64,000 nt of DNA from RHLJ01 sp965212165 (GCA_965212165.1 OZ243096.1:806001-870000); one strand, 5' to 3'; positions 34,827 through 43,384 are shown, counted from the first letter of the stretch. A program made the numbers and translations. Notes: generated by a model not told the origin, from the sequence alone.

Positions 34827-35858
34827 CTACTCACCCATCACTAAAACAACCTTGCCGATATTCTTTCTTTCTTCGATATAGCGATGGGCTTCGCCGGCTT
34901 GTTCAAGAGGGAAGCTTTTGTCAACATAAGGTCGAACCCAGCCGTCTTCAACGCCTTGTAAAATAGCCTTCATCCATGATGCGGCTTTTTCAGGTTCATG
35001 CCAAAGATGACCTAGATTTACTCCATATACACCGCGGTTTTTGTCTAATAATGAAAGAGGTTTAAAAGTAGGCATGGCTAATACGGTTTTAATCAATTCA
35101 ATTTTAGCTCCAATTCCACCGGAGGAGCCTTTACTGGCTACTGAAATTCCAAACATTCCCAATCGTCCGGTAGCACGAAGGGCTTTATAGCTTTTTTTCC
35201 ATTCTTTTCCACCTAATGGATCGGTGACTAACTCCACTCCTCGGTTGTCGGTGAGCTTCATAAGTTCATCAAACCAATTTTTGTTTCGGTAATCGATGGG
35301 ATGATCTAATCCGCGTTCTACTAAAAACTCGTGTTTTCGTTCACTGGCTGTCCCATACGTCTGGGCGCCAATGTGTTTGGCAATATCTAATTGTGCTAAG
35401 CCAACGCCACCACCGGCGTTATGAATAAGTACTGATTCTCCTTTTTTAAGTCCGCCCATGGCTACAAACAAAGCCCACGCAGTTAAGTAGGTGACGGGGA
35501 TGGAAGCTGCTTCTTCAAAAGATAGCTTCGTTGGTTTTTCATAAACCTGTTGTTCTTTAACGACTACTTGCTCGGCCTGACCTTTAAACCTACACAAAGC
35601 AATTACTTCTTTACCAACCCACTCTTTATTAACCGAACTTCCTACTGCTTTTACTATACCCGATACTTCATAACCCATCACACACGGTGTTTTTGGCCCA
35701 TCTGGATATTGTCCTTTTCTCGCAAGGATATCAGCAAAGTTTAAGCCAGATGCTTTTACTTGAATAAGTAGTTCATCTTCTTTTGGCATTAGATCAGCTA
35801 CTTCTTGAACCTTTAGCACATCGTAACTGCCGTTTTTAGTATTTACAAGTTGTCGCAT
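34827..35858 (-). CDS. Zinc-independent medium-chain dehydrogenase/reductase (quinone oxidoreductase-like)
   Basis: A 343-residue NADPH-dependent enzyme of the QOR/VAT1 branch. The substrate-binding half has VKASGLNFADILARKGQYP and GYEVSGIVKAVGS. The Rossmann motif HNAGGGVGLAQLDIAK carries the AxGGxG variant typical of quinone reductases, and IERKNIGKVVLVMG closes the chain. Structural-zinc Cys residues are missing, so a quinone or enal reductase role is likelier than alcohol oxidation. It stands alone. Confidence 0.9.
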   Translation of the reverse strand: MRQLVNTKNGSYDVLKVQEVADLMPKEDELLIQVKASGLNFADILARKGQYPDGPKTPCVMGYEVSGIVKAVGSSVNKEWVGKEVIALCRFKGQAEQVVVKEQQVYEKPTKLSFEEAASIPVTYLTAWALFVAMGGLKKGESVLIHNAGGGVGLAQLDIAKHIGAQTYGTASERKHEFLVERGLDHPIDYRNKNWFDELMKLTDNRGVELVTDPLGGKEWKKSYKALRATGRLGMFGISVASKGSSGGIGAKIELIKTVLAMPTFKPLSLLDKNRGVYGVNLGHLWHEPEKAASWMKAILQGVEDGWVRPYVDKSFPLEQAGEAHRYIEERKNIGKVVLVMGE

Positions 35859-36021
35859 GGTATATCCACTTTTTGGTTGATTTATTATAGCTACAAAAGC
35901 ACAGAAACACGAAAAAGAATTAGATCACTTTAGGACCTCCTCTGTCTCTTCCTTGATTAAGGAGGAGGACGCGTTGGTATGGAACGGAGTCAGTTCAGAA
36001 TATAGAGCTACTTATGAATTT

Positions 36022-36188
36022 CCCGGCTATGAATTCTTGGCGGGTTCACAAGGCTCTCGCTGAATAAATCCAAAGGTCTTCGTTCTTCCTGAAAATTTTA
36101 AACAAAAGAACCTGTGTGGATTTTTTCATCCTTGCAGATGCGCGTCAAGCATTGGCTCACTTTTTCCACCAACAATTCTAAGGCCGGA
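36022..36188 (+). repeat. ~167-base imperfect palindromic element, copy C
   Basis: Same ends (CGGCTATGAATTCTTGGCGG and AATTCTAAGGCCGG) and the GCTGAATAAATCC arm as copies A and B; the centre is the most diverged of the three. No REP unit is attached directly. Confidence 0.75.
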
Positions 36189-36283
36189 TAAATTGAATTG
36201 CCCCAAAAAACAAAGACCAGAAAAAATGGGCAAGCCTTAAGCTTAGAGGGAGTTAGGACCGTAATCGTTCTTATTAACAGCGC

Positions 36284-36347
36284 CTCGTGAAAACGAAATC
36301 TGCATTATTTCTGGCGATTTTTGGTTCTTTTCATCGTTGAAAAGAAC
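36284..36347 (-). repeat. Inverted hairpin module shared with island A
   Basis: A stem GTTCTTTTCA / TGAAAAGAAC with loop TCGT at 36324-36347, next to AAATCGCCAGAAA on the minus strand. The reverse complement aligns with 24680-24728. Confidence 0.65.
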
Positions 36348-36457
36348 ATAAGATTACAAGAAGATATGTTGACCGAAGTGAAGGTTAATAAAATACGGGA
36401 TTAGTACACGGGCTTGAAAATGATTCTGTCTTATAAAATCAGTGACACAAAGAGTCC

Positions 36458-36829
36458 CTAAAAAGGTAAATCGTCATCAATATCGTCGAACTCAGCGCGG
36501 TCGAGGGTGAAGCCTTCGGCGCTTGGTGGAGGCGGTGGTAATGCCGCGTTTTGTTCACCTGATCCAGCTTCCACTTTCCATGCTTTTACATCGGTGTACC
36601 AATTGCCATTATATTCTCTGCTGGATAGATCTATAGAAACGGTAACTTGGGCGCCTTCAGTAACAGGCTGCTGATCAATGTTATCGCCCCATTGAGTGAT
36701 AGCCACTTTCTTAGGGTATTTGCCGGGTATCTCGAGGATGAAATCCCGCTTTCTCCATGGACCGTTTTTCCCCTGACCGCCTTGTTCTTTCAATAATTGT
36801 ACGACGTTTCCAGTGAGTTTTAAATCCAT
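36458..36829 (-). CDS. DUF3127 protein with an SSB-like acidic C-terminal tip
   Basis: A 123-residue protein. The N-terminal ~80 residues (LKLTGNVVQLLKEQ, KRDFILEI, KKVAITQWGDNID, VTVSIDLSSREYNGNWYTDVKAWKVE) match DUF3127, an OB-fold-like domain in Bacteroidota. A Pro-rich linker (PPPPPPS region) leads to the tail EFDDIDDDLPF. That arrangement, OB fold, flexible linker, acidic tip ending in Pro-Phe, copies single-stranded DNA-binding protein. A DNA-associated role is inferred; function is not established. It lies between two repeat islands. Confidence 0.85.
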   Translation of the reverse strand: MDLKLTGNVVQLLKEQGGQGKNGPWRKRDFILEIPGKYPKKVAITQWGDNIDQQPVTEGAQVTVSIDLSSREYNGNWYTDVKAWKVEAGSGEQNAALPPPPPSAEGFTLDRAEFDDIDDDLPF

Positions 36830-36997
36830 GTTTTAATGATTTTATTGAGGGATAATTTCTATACGAAGGTAGGTAAAAGGCGATAGAATTTGAAACCAAA
36901 ACTTACATTTTCAATGTTCATTTAGTTTAATGGTTTGAACTTTATGATCGGTTAAAAGGACAAGAAGAATCAGATTGCTCACTCATAGATCAAAGAA

Positions 36998-37022
36998 GAT
37001 CCTGAAACAAGGTCAGGATGAC
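36998..37022 (-). repeat. REP-like unit, inverted
   Basis: GATCCTGAAA, CAAGG, TCAGGATGAC. The 50 bases to its left (ending CACTCATAGATCAAAGAA) match the right flank of the REP at 24602 in reverse. Confidence 0.75.
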
Positions 37023-37107
37023 GCCGTGGGTTTGGCGTAGGCGCCTGTCCGGTTGAAGAGCGGTGCATCAAGACAAAAGTAAGTACAAGAGAATAGCCAT
37101 TGCGTAA

Positions 37108-37132
37108 GATCCTGAAACTAGTTCAGGATGAC
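37108..37132 (-). repeat. REP-like unit, inverted
   Basis: GATCCTGAAA, CTAGT, TCAGGATGAC with a perfect stem. Its left neighbour (AATAGCCATTGCGTAA) is the reverse of the flank of the REP at 42238. Confidence 0.8.
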
Positions 37133-37230
37133 CTTAGTGTTTGGCTAATCAAACGAACCATAAAAATACCCCTTGTATTTAATCCCATCTGTAAGTTATT
37201 TAACGTACTGTCTAATAAAGAGAAACAACT

Positions 37231-38097
37231 ATCAGCGGACTTCAAAAATATCACATCGGTTGTACAGGATGGAGTATTCCAGAATGGGTAGGAAGCTTTT
37301 ATAAAGAAAAGACGCAGCCAAGAGATTTTCTATCGCAGTATGCCTCGGTATTTAATACTGTTGAAGGGAATACGACCTTTTATAGTGTTCCATCAAAAGA
37401 AACAGTGGACCAATGGGCTCAGAAGACGCCGAAGAACTTTAAATTTTGTTTTAAGTTTCCGAAAGAAATTACACATACCAAAAGGCTGAATAATGTAGAG
37501 GAGGAAGTATTACGGTTTATACATCTATTCGATGAATATCGAGAAAAAATAGGTCCTTTTATGATTCAGTTTCCCGAGGCTTTTTCACCCCTAGAACTTC
37601 CAAAGCTAGAAAAACTTCTTTCATTGCTTCCAAAAACTATGAGTTATTCTGTTGAAGTACGTCATCTGGATTTTTTTGATAAAGGAAAGCATGAACACGC
37701 CCTGAAAGTATTACTGAGTAGTTATGGAGTGGAACGTACCATATTCGACACCAGAAAGCTTCAATCAACGAATTCTAGTATACATTCGATAGTAGAAGCA
37801 AAAAGGAAGAAGCCAAAAGTACCAGTTCGTTTTGAAGCCCTTAGCTCCAGACCCATGGTTCGCTTTGTTGGGGTAAACGATATTCTAAATAACGAAGCTT
37901 ATTTAAAAGAATGGGCTATTGTTGTAGCTGACTGGATTAATGAGGGACTTCATCCGTATATATTCATTCACTCTCCAGATAGTATATCACAGGCAAAATT
38001 AGCTACTCATTTCCACAAATTGCTGAGTGAGCTCATCGAAATTCCGCCGCTTCCGGAATGGCCTGTTAATAGGGAAGCACAACTTGGGTTATTTTAA
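37231..38097 (+). CDS. DUF72 family protein with no ordinary start codon
   Basis: A TIM-barrel-like DUF72 protein of about 288 residues. Conserved pieces are YHIGCTGWSIPEWVGSFYK, FNTVEGNTTFYSVPS, FCFKFPKEITHTKRL, FMIQFPEAF and VEVRHLDFF. The first three pieces lie upstream of the first standard start (GTG 37405), so that codon cannot be the true start. Between the in-frame stop TAA at 37216-37218 and the conserved region there is no ATG, GTG or TTG. I give ATC 37231 as a possible start. Start loss, a frameshift upstream or a sequencing error are alternatives. The biochemical function of DUF72 is not settled. Confidence 0.75.
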   Translation: MSGLQKYHIGCTGWSIPEWVGSFYKEKTQPRDFLSQYASVFNTVEGNTTFYSVPSKETVDQWAQKTPKNFKFCFKFPKEITHTKRLNNVEEEVLRFIHLFDEYREKIGPFMIQFPEAFSPLELPKLEKLLSLLPKTMSYSVEVRHLDFFDKGKHEHALKVLLSSYGVERTIFDTRKLQSTNSSIHSIVEAKRKKPKVPVRFEALSSRPMVRFVGVNDILNNEAYLKEWAIVVADWINEGLHPYIFIHSPDSISQAKLATHFHKLLSELIEIPPLPEWPVNREAQLGLF

Positions 38098-38729
38098 TCA
38101 CCCAATACTCCGATCAAAGCAGAACTTTCCACAAAAGGAAGTTCCTCAATTTTATCCATCAACTCCTGTTCGGTACCCGGTGTACAGGTCACATTTACAG
38201 ATCGAGGGTAATTTCGCAGAATCTGATAAGCTACACTTCTAAAATTTCCCATAATTCGTTTCAACGCATCTTCATTCACTGAATACTTGAATTCAAAAAG
38301 AGTTTCATCTCGAGTTTGGGACTCAATTAACCTAGCATAAGCTTGATCTAAGTTCTCTCCAGTTAGGCCTCGTTGCTCTAACAATTCTTTAAAATAGGCA
38401 GAATCGACAGGTGCGGGTGCAAAATATTGACGGTCAACCTCGGGGTGATTCTTTAACTGCTCAAGCGTTGAATCCTCCGGAGAATTAACAATCGATATGA
38501 GAATGGGATTAATATCAGCGTAAGAAATTTCATAATTGAGCTCCGCAAATCTGCGCTCAATAAACTCAAGGGAAACGGTATCGTGTAAGAAAACTACAAA
38601 TTCACCCTCCAAAAAAGAAACTTGACCACTTTGCACTTTCTGCAAAGCATCATCTCCAATAACTTGACCAATTAGTGGAGTAGTTAAGCTCAAACAAAGA
38701 AGGCATATAAAAGCTAAATGTCGATTCAT
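38094..38729 (-). CDS. Exported protein with peptidase-inhibitor I9-like repeats, unrecognised
   Basis: A 211-residue protein with signal peptide (RHLAFICLLCLSLTTPLIG) from the ATG at 38729; a longer upstream reading would overlap the prfC promoter region and spoil the signal. Two similar halves (GEFVVFLHDTVSLEFIERRF to VDRQYF, and TLFEFKYSVNEDALKRIMG to FVESSALIG) look like ferredoxin-like modules of the subtilisin-propeptide kind. That resemblance is by eye only. No protease is adjacent. It is convergent with the DUF72 gene (four-base overlap) and divergent from prfC. Confidence 0.7.
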   Translation of the reverse strand: MNRHLAFICLLCLSLTTPLIGQVIGDDALQKVQSGQVSFLEGEFVVFLHDTVSLEFIERRFAELNYEISYADINPILISIVNSPEDSTLEQLKNHPEVDRQYFAPAPVDSAYFKELLEQRGLTGENLDQAYARLIESQTRDETLFEFKYSVNEDALKRIMGNFRSVAYQILRNYPRSVNVTCTPGTEQELMDKIEELPFVESSALIGVLGD

Positions 38730-38833
38730 AATTAAAGATAAGATAAAAGATTTCTTATGAAAGCTGGATAAGCGCATAAGAGTAAAAATCGTCGTATTTT
38801 TAGGCTGAATATTCATTGAAAAAGAGCGCTAAG

Positions 38834-40444
38834 ATGGCAAAAACGGCAACTGCCGATTCCAATATTATTAAAGAGGCGAAGAAAAGACGCACATTTGCGA
38901 TTATATCTCACCCTGATGCTGGTAAAACAACACTAACTGAAAAGTTATTGCTTTATGGTGGAGCAATTCACGAGGCGGGATCGGTACGTGCTCGAAAAGC
39001 GTCTCATCACGCAGCATCAGATTGGATGGCCATTGAGAAAGAGCGCGGTATATCCGTTACATCTTCTGTAATGCGATTCGAGAAAGATGGTATTAAATAC
39101 AATTTATTGGATACCCCAGGTCACAAGGATTTTTCTGAAGATACATTGAGGACCTTGGTAGCTGCCGATTCAGGCTTGATGGTAATTGATGTGGCCAAAG
39201 GAGTTGAGGAACAGACCGAGAAATTATTTGAAGTGTGTAAGCTTCGCCAGGTTCCGGTAATTACTTTTGTGAATAAGTGTGATCGTCCGGGTATGGATCC
39301 ATTAGAAGTGCTAAGTAATGTAGAAAATAAACTAGGAATTGAAGCACTACCAGCAAGCTGGCCATTAGGCTACGGACAGAAATTTCAGGGCATTTATGAT
39401 GTGTTAGCGAAGAATGTTCATGTATATGAAAAGAGCGAGCATGGAACTAAGAAGGCAATCACAGAAACTCTAAGTGTGGAAGAAGCTCTTGAACAAAGCA
39501 ATCTATCTGATGCCGAAAAAGAGGCTTTTCTAGAAGAGGTTATGTTGATTGAGGATATGTATCCAAATATGGATAAAGAACTTTACAGTAAAGGGAAAGT
39601 AACTCCTGTGTTCTTTGGTTCAGCACTTAATAATTTCGGTTTGGATGTATTTTTGAACTATTTCCATCAACTTGCTCCTCAACCCCAAGGTTATGAGCAT
39701 TCGGAGGGAGAAGAACGAGATCTTAACGAGTCTTTTTCGGGATTCATTTTTAAGATGCAGGCAAATATGAATCCTGGTCACCGTGATTGCGCCGCATTTA
39801 TTCGCGTAGCTTCCGGTCAGTTTAAAAGGGGACAGGAAGTGATTCTTTCTCATACTGGAAGGAAGATGAAACTAGCTACACCACATACCTTAATGGGTGA
39901 CGAGCGACAATTGATGGAAGAAGCTTTCCCGGGGGATATAGTTTCGATTTTTAATCCAGGTGACTTCAGAATTGGAAGCACTATTTATGAAAAAAATCCT
40001 GTTCGTTTTGATGTAATACCTCTATTTACTCCAGAACACTTTCAGAAAGTAGCAACGAAAGATCCATTTAAAAGAAAACAACTTCGAGAAGGGCTTCAGC
40101 AATTATCGGAGGAAGGGGTAGTTCATGTTTTTGAAGTACCGAATGGTGTTGGAAATGAGTTGTTATTGGGAACCGTTGGAGTGCTTCAGTTTGAAGTTGT
40201 TCATCATCGAATGAATGAAGAGTATGGGGTTGAGTTGGTTGTAACTCCAGTTTCCTATTATACGGCCAGATGGTTACCGAACGACAAAGATGATGTAATT
40301 AAAAAGCTGGAATCCAGTTATTCAACACATGTCACTAAAGACATGGAAGGCAACCCTATTGTATTGCTGGATTCTATGTATGCATTAAATCAAGCGGAAG
40401 AAAAAGTAGGGGCGGATAACCTGTTTAAGTTTAAGCAAGGCTAG
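38834..40444 (+). CDS. prfC: Peptide chain release factor 3
   Basis: A translational GTPase of 536 residues that recycles RF1/RF2. The G1 box is ISHPDAGKTTLTEKLL near residues 26-41, followed by RGISVTSSVM (G2), LLDTPGHKDFSEDT (G3) and FVNKCDR (G4). Domain 2 and the RF3 C-terminal domain (FEVPNGVGNELLLGTVGVLQFEVV) are intact. The start ATG 38834 has purine-rich sequence in front; a TTG at 38816 would add six residues. It is transcribed alone. Confidence 0.97.
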   Translation: MAKTATADSNIIKEAKKRRTFAIISHPDAGKTTLTEKLLLYGGAIHEAGSVRARKASHHAASDWMAIEKERGISVTSSVMRFEKDGIKYNLLDTPGHKDFSEDTLRTLVAADSGLMVIDVAKGVEEQTEKLFEVCKLRQVPVITFVNKCDRPGMDPLEVLSNVENKLGIEALPASWPLGYGQKFQGIYDVLAKNVHVYEKSEHGTKKAITETLSVEEALEQSNLSDAEKEAFLEEVMLIEDMYPNMDKELYSKGKVTPVFFGSALNNFGLDVFLNYFHQLAPQPQGYEHSEGEERDLNESFSGFIFKMQANMNPGHRDCAAFIRVASGQFKRGQEVILSHTGRKMKLATPHTLMGDERQLMEEAFPGDIVSIFNPGDFRIGSTIYEKNPVRFDVIPLFTPEHFQKVATKDPFKRKQLREGLQQLSEEGVVHVFEVPNGVGNELLLGTVGVLQFEVVHHRMNEEYGVELVVTPVSYYTARWLPNDKDDVIKKLESSYSTHVTKDMEGNPIVLLDSMYALNQAEEKVGADNLFKFKQG

Positions 40445-40659
40445 TGAGTATCTCTCAGAAGCATTTCTTTTATTTTTTATTTAAAAAAGTACCAGTTAGA
40501 CTTACTTCAATAAAGAATAGTTCTATTGTAAGTTCTTGAGATTCAGTTTCGATCCATTTGATGGGAATATATTTAATTAACAGCCATTAATAGCAGGTCC
40601 TGAAATGAAACTGTGCTGGGCTCTATTATAAACTCAGCTCAGTTATCAAAAGCGAAAGA
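40445..40659. other. Short spacer between convergent genes
   Basis: About 215 AT-rich bases. No hairpin followed by a T-run, RNA gene or repeat unit is evident. Confidence 0.4.
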
Positions 40660-41577
40660 TTAATTAGCTGAAAGAAATTTGTTCACATCCAGCCAGTATA
40701 TGAAGGCATTAAACCATTGATTACTAGTACGGTCAGGGTTCCCCAGACCAAAACCATGACCACCGTTTTGGTAAAGGTGAAATTCTACCGGAATTCCTGC
40801 TTCATACCAAGATTCAATTAGCTCATTTTGGCCATTAAAAAGAAAATCATCCGTTGCAATCACATTGAACATAGGTGGTGCGTTATTGGGCACATCAACG
40901 GGTCCCATTCCCCCATATATCGGACCAATAAAAGCGAGCTTCATAGTATCAGAATTTAATGTCGAGTGCATGGTTAGTCCAGCTCCTGCTGAGAAACCAA
41001 TCATGCCTATTCGATCGGTATCAACACCCCATTCTTCCGCACTGTCAATAATCATTGCATAGGCTGCCTCTGCGTCTTCAAGTTGATTATCTAAATTCCA
41101 TATTGGCGGAGGTGGGGGCGGGTTATCTTCCTGTTCATCAGATGAAGCTGGCCGGGGGCCATTCATAAAAGCAGAAAAATCATCGAGTGACTCCGCAGTA
41201 GGTCTAAGTCTATATTTTAATACAAAGGCAGCAATCCCTTGTTCAGCAAGAGCCTCAGCGACTTCCCATCCTTCATTTCCCAACGAAAGCCACATAAAAC
41301 CTCCACCAGGAGCAACAATCACAGCGGCGCCATTCGCTTTGTCAGGATTTGGCAAAAAAGGTGTTAGTGTAGCCGTGGAGATATTTCTTGCCATTGGATC
41401 TCCCCATTGGCGGAACCAGGATTCTGGAGCGGGTTGATTATCTACACCTCCAGTACCAAGCAAGATAGCATTTGGTTCATCCGGGGACTCAAGTGGGTAT
41501 ATTGTTCCATCCTGTGCCATAATGGGCACAGCAAAAATGTGAATTAAAAAAAGTAATAGTAGGCTTGTAAACTTCAT
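40660..41577 (-). CDS. Exported alpha/beta hydrolase, esterase/lipase-like
   Basis: A 305-residue hydrolase with a signal peptide (FTSLLLLFLIHIFAVPIMAQ). The oxyanion region is VIVAPGGGFMWL, the nucleophile Ser lies in GMIGFSAGAGLTM, an Asp is probably in VIATDDFLFNG, and the His in YQNGGHGFGLG. The layout resembles acetyl-xylan or BD-FAE-type esterases. A Pro-rich insertion (DNPPPPPPIWN) precedes the nucleophile. Exact substrate unknown. It stands alone. Confidence 0.88.
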   Translation of the reverse strand: MKFTSLLLLFLIHIFAVPIMAQDGTIYPLESPDEPNAILLGTGGVDNQPAPESWFRQWGDPMARNISTATLTPFLPNPDKANGAAVIVAPGGGFMWLSLGNEGWEVAEALAEQGIAAFVLKYRLRPTAESLDDFSAFMNGPRPASSDEQEDNPPPPPPIWNLDNQLEDAEAAYAMIIDSAEEWGVDTDRIGMIGFSAGAGLTMHSTLNSDTMKLAFIGPIYGGMGPVDVPNNAPPMFNVIATDDFLFNGQNELIESWYEAGIPVEFHLYQNGGHGFGLGNPDRTSNQWFNAFIYWLDVNKFLSAN

Positions 41578-41671
41578 AGTATTAGCAGTAGGTTAAGATA
41601 ATTTACTGGATAAACAGATTTGTACACTTTTTTTTTCATATCATAATTGTATTCCTGACTTAATACAAGAA

Positions 41672-42142
41672 ATGATTTTATCCATAATAGAAGCAAATCT
41701 AGAAAACCCAATTCATACTGAGCATATTCTTTACCTTACCAATATGTATGCAAAAGATATAATGGGCGGAGGGAAGCCATTGCCCGAATTTGTACATGAA
41801 AACCTCATCTCAGGGCTTAAACAAACACCGAATAGTATAATATTTCTAGCATATGATGGAGATGAGCCTATTGGTGTTGCAAATTGTTTTATCGGGTATT
41901 CCACTTTTTATGCAAAAAAACTGATCAATATCCATGATCTAGGAGTCGAGCCCAATTCAAGAGGAAAAGGCGTTGGTAAAGCTCTGATTGATGCCGTTTC
42001 GAATAAAGCAAAAGAACTGGATTGTTGTAAAGTGACACTAGAGGTTCTAGAGAATAATCCGGCTCGTAAATTGTATGAAAGAGAAGGTTTCGATTATGGC
42101 GATCCCAAATTCTATTTTATGAATAAGTTAATCATTCAATAG
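41672..42142 (+). CDS. GNAT family N-acetyltransferase
   Basis: A 156-residue acyltransferase. The acetyl-CoA site is LGVEPNSRGKGVGKALIDAVSNKA (motif A, RGKGVG) and motif B is VLENNPARKLYEREGF. The remainder fits a single GNAT fold. The acceptor is unknown. It sits between the esterase (divergent) and repeat island B. Confidence 0.9.
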   Translation: MILSIIEANLENPIHTEHILYLTNMYAKDIMGGGKPLPEFVHENLISGLKQTPNSIIFLAYDGDEPIGVANCFIGYSTFYAKKLINIHDLGVEPNSRGKGVGKALIDAVSNKAKELDCCKVTLEVLENNPARKLYEREGFDYGDPKFYFMNKLIIQ

Positions 42143-42237
42143 ATATCCCTCAGAATTACTACAGAGTTTTTCTAACAAAAGTGGGGCTTTCGGGATAACA
42201 GCGGTGTTATACATTTTCCCCAAAAACAACAAAGTAC

Positions 42238-42262
42238 GTCATCCTGAATTCATTTCAGGATC
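42238..42262 (+). repeat. REP-like unit
   Basis: GTCATCCTGAA, TTCAT, TTCAGGATC with a perfect stem; left boundary of island B. Confidence 0.8.
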
Positions 42263-42287
42263 TTGCGCAATGGCTATACTCTTTTAC

Positions 42288-42313
42288 TTACTTTTGGTTT
42301 GACCCAAAAGTAA
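42288..42313. repeat. 10-pair hairpin module
   Basis: TTACTTTTGG / CCAAAAGTAA with loop TTTGAC, the same as 24373-24398. Confidence 0.8.
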
Positions 42314-42322
42314 CAAAAGGTC

Positions 42323-42489
42323 AAGGCTGTGAATTCTTGGCGGGTTCACGATGCTTTCGCTGAATAAATCCAAGGGTCTTCGATCTTTCTGTAAAGGTGT
42401 AATAATTTGGAGCCTGTGTGGATTTATTCATCCTTCGGATACGCTTCAATCATCGGCTCACTTTTTCCGCCAACAATTCAAAGGCCGGG
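42323..42489 (+). repeat. ~167-base imperfect palindromic element, copy B
   Basis: Starts AAGGCTGTGAATTCTTGGCG and ends CAACAATTCAAAGGCCGGG; aligns with copy A throughout including the central AAGGTGTAATAA-TTGGAGCCTG. Confidence 0.8.
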
Positions 42490-42524
42490 TACTTATTCAC
42501 CAATTAACATAACCCAACCCCGCC

Positions 42525-42549
42525 GTCATCCTGAATTTATTTCAGGATC
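42525..42549 (+). repeat. REP-like unit
   Basis: GTCATCCTGAA, TTTAT, TTCAGGATC with a perfect stem; right boundary of island B. Confidence 0.8.
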
Positions 42550-42616
42550 TGTTTCGGTTACATAACATTGAATAAATCTCAAAAAGCTAAGGTATAAAGG
42601 GAATGAAGGTAAAAGG

Positions 42617-43384
42617 TTATTCCCCTAAAGCTTTTGCTTCCTCTGCCAAGCCCAATACCGCTTGTTGGTAAAGTGTGCTGTTGTTATATCGTAAGATTGC
42701 TTTTTCGGTAGTGCCTGTGATGTCTTTAAAATGAGCTAAATATTTACCCACCGACATAATGTTATTTGGCATATGATATAAATCACTTCCTACCCACCAA
42801 CGGTTTAACGAGTATGGGATAAATTGTGCATACGACATTGCACCAGCATAACTGGATTTAAGGGAAAGTACATCAAGGTCGTTTTTGTCTGTAAATTTTA
42901 GTAGCTCCTCAAGTTGAGCAAGGGCAAAAGTAGCACGGTAATCAACGGCATACATCGACACATACGCGATGAATGGATTATATTTACCGGAATAGGTTCC
43001 AAATTCTGATTCAACTCCGATAATCCCAACAATAACTTCTTTTGGAATCCCATATTCCTTTTCAGCGGCTTCTAGATCAGCGGCATAGGTAGACATAAAA
43101 TTACTGAGCTTAGATACCTTTTTATCATACCCTAGCACTTGCTGATAATCTGCGAAGTCTTCAATCACTCGTTCAGCTGCTCGAGTAAATTTTAGTTTGA
43201 TGTCCGGCATCAATTCAAAACGACTATCATCTAGTAACGGTTTTATATCAACTCCTTTGTTTTCAAAATGCTCAATCAGTTTTTCAATATTCTTATCCGT
43301 TTCAGGACTTGAAGCTTGTGATGTTACTGAGAAAGTAAAAAGGACTAGTATTGAGCAAAGGATGCAAATGGTTTTTCTGTACAT
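42617..43384 (-). CDS. Lytic murein transglycosylase, MltB-like
   Basis: A 255-residue exported enzyme that cleaves peptidoglycan with anhydro-muramic ends. The signal peptide (RKTICILCSILVLFTFSVTSQA) is clear. The catalytic Glu is in IIGVESEFGTYSG, with YAGAMSYAQFIPYSL and the terminal AILRYNNSTLYQQAVLGLA as usual for the MltB/SLT_2 family. No lipobox is seen, so it is probably soluble in the periplasm. It stands alone beside island B. Confidence 0.93.
   Translation of the reverse strand: MYRKTICILCSILVLFTFSVTSQASSPETDKNIEKLIEHFENKGVDIKPLLDDSRFELMPDIKLKFTRAAERVIEDFADYQQVLGYDKKVSKLSNFMSTYAADLEAAEKEYGIPKEVIVGIIGVESEFGTYSGKYNPFIAYVSMYAVDYRATFALAQLEELLKFTDKNDLDVLSLKSSYAGAMSYAQFIPYSLNRWWVGSDLYHMPNNIMSVGKYLAHFKDITGTTEKAILRYNNSTLYQQAVLGLAEEAKALGE

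Larger units (their letters stand above)
35859..36457. other. Gene-free repeat island C
   Basis: About 600 bases with no credible gene. It holds copy C of the ~167-base palindrome, a 10-pair hairpin and an inverted copy of a ~50-base module from island A. At 35937-35980 a stretch with CTTGATTAAGGAGGAGG vaguely resembles the second repeat family. Confidence 0.75.
36830..37230. other. Gene-free repeat island E
   Basis: Carries two inverted REP-like units (36998-37022, 37108-37132) with the flanking bases seen beside REPs in islands A and B, but without the ~167-base core. No gene is supported; short open frames through it are not protein-like. Confidence 0.7.
42143..42616. other. Gene-free repeat island B
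   Basis: About 470 bases with the most regular module order in the window: REP unit, 10-pair hairpin, ~167-base palindrome, REP unit. No gene is supported. Confidence 0.8.

Noticed and set aside
37100..37291. A 63-residue plus-strand frame at the DUF72 start
   Set aside because: It runs through a REP unit and ends in a different frame inside DUF72; not protein-like.
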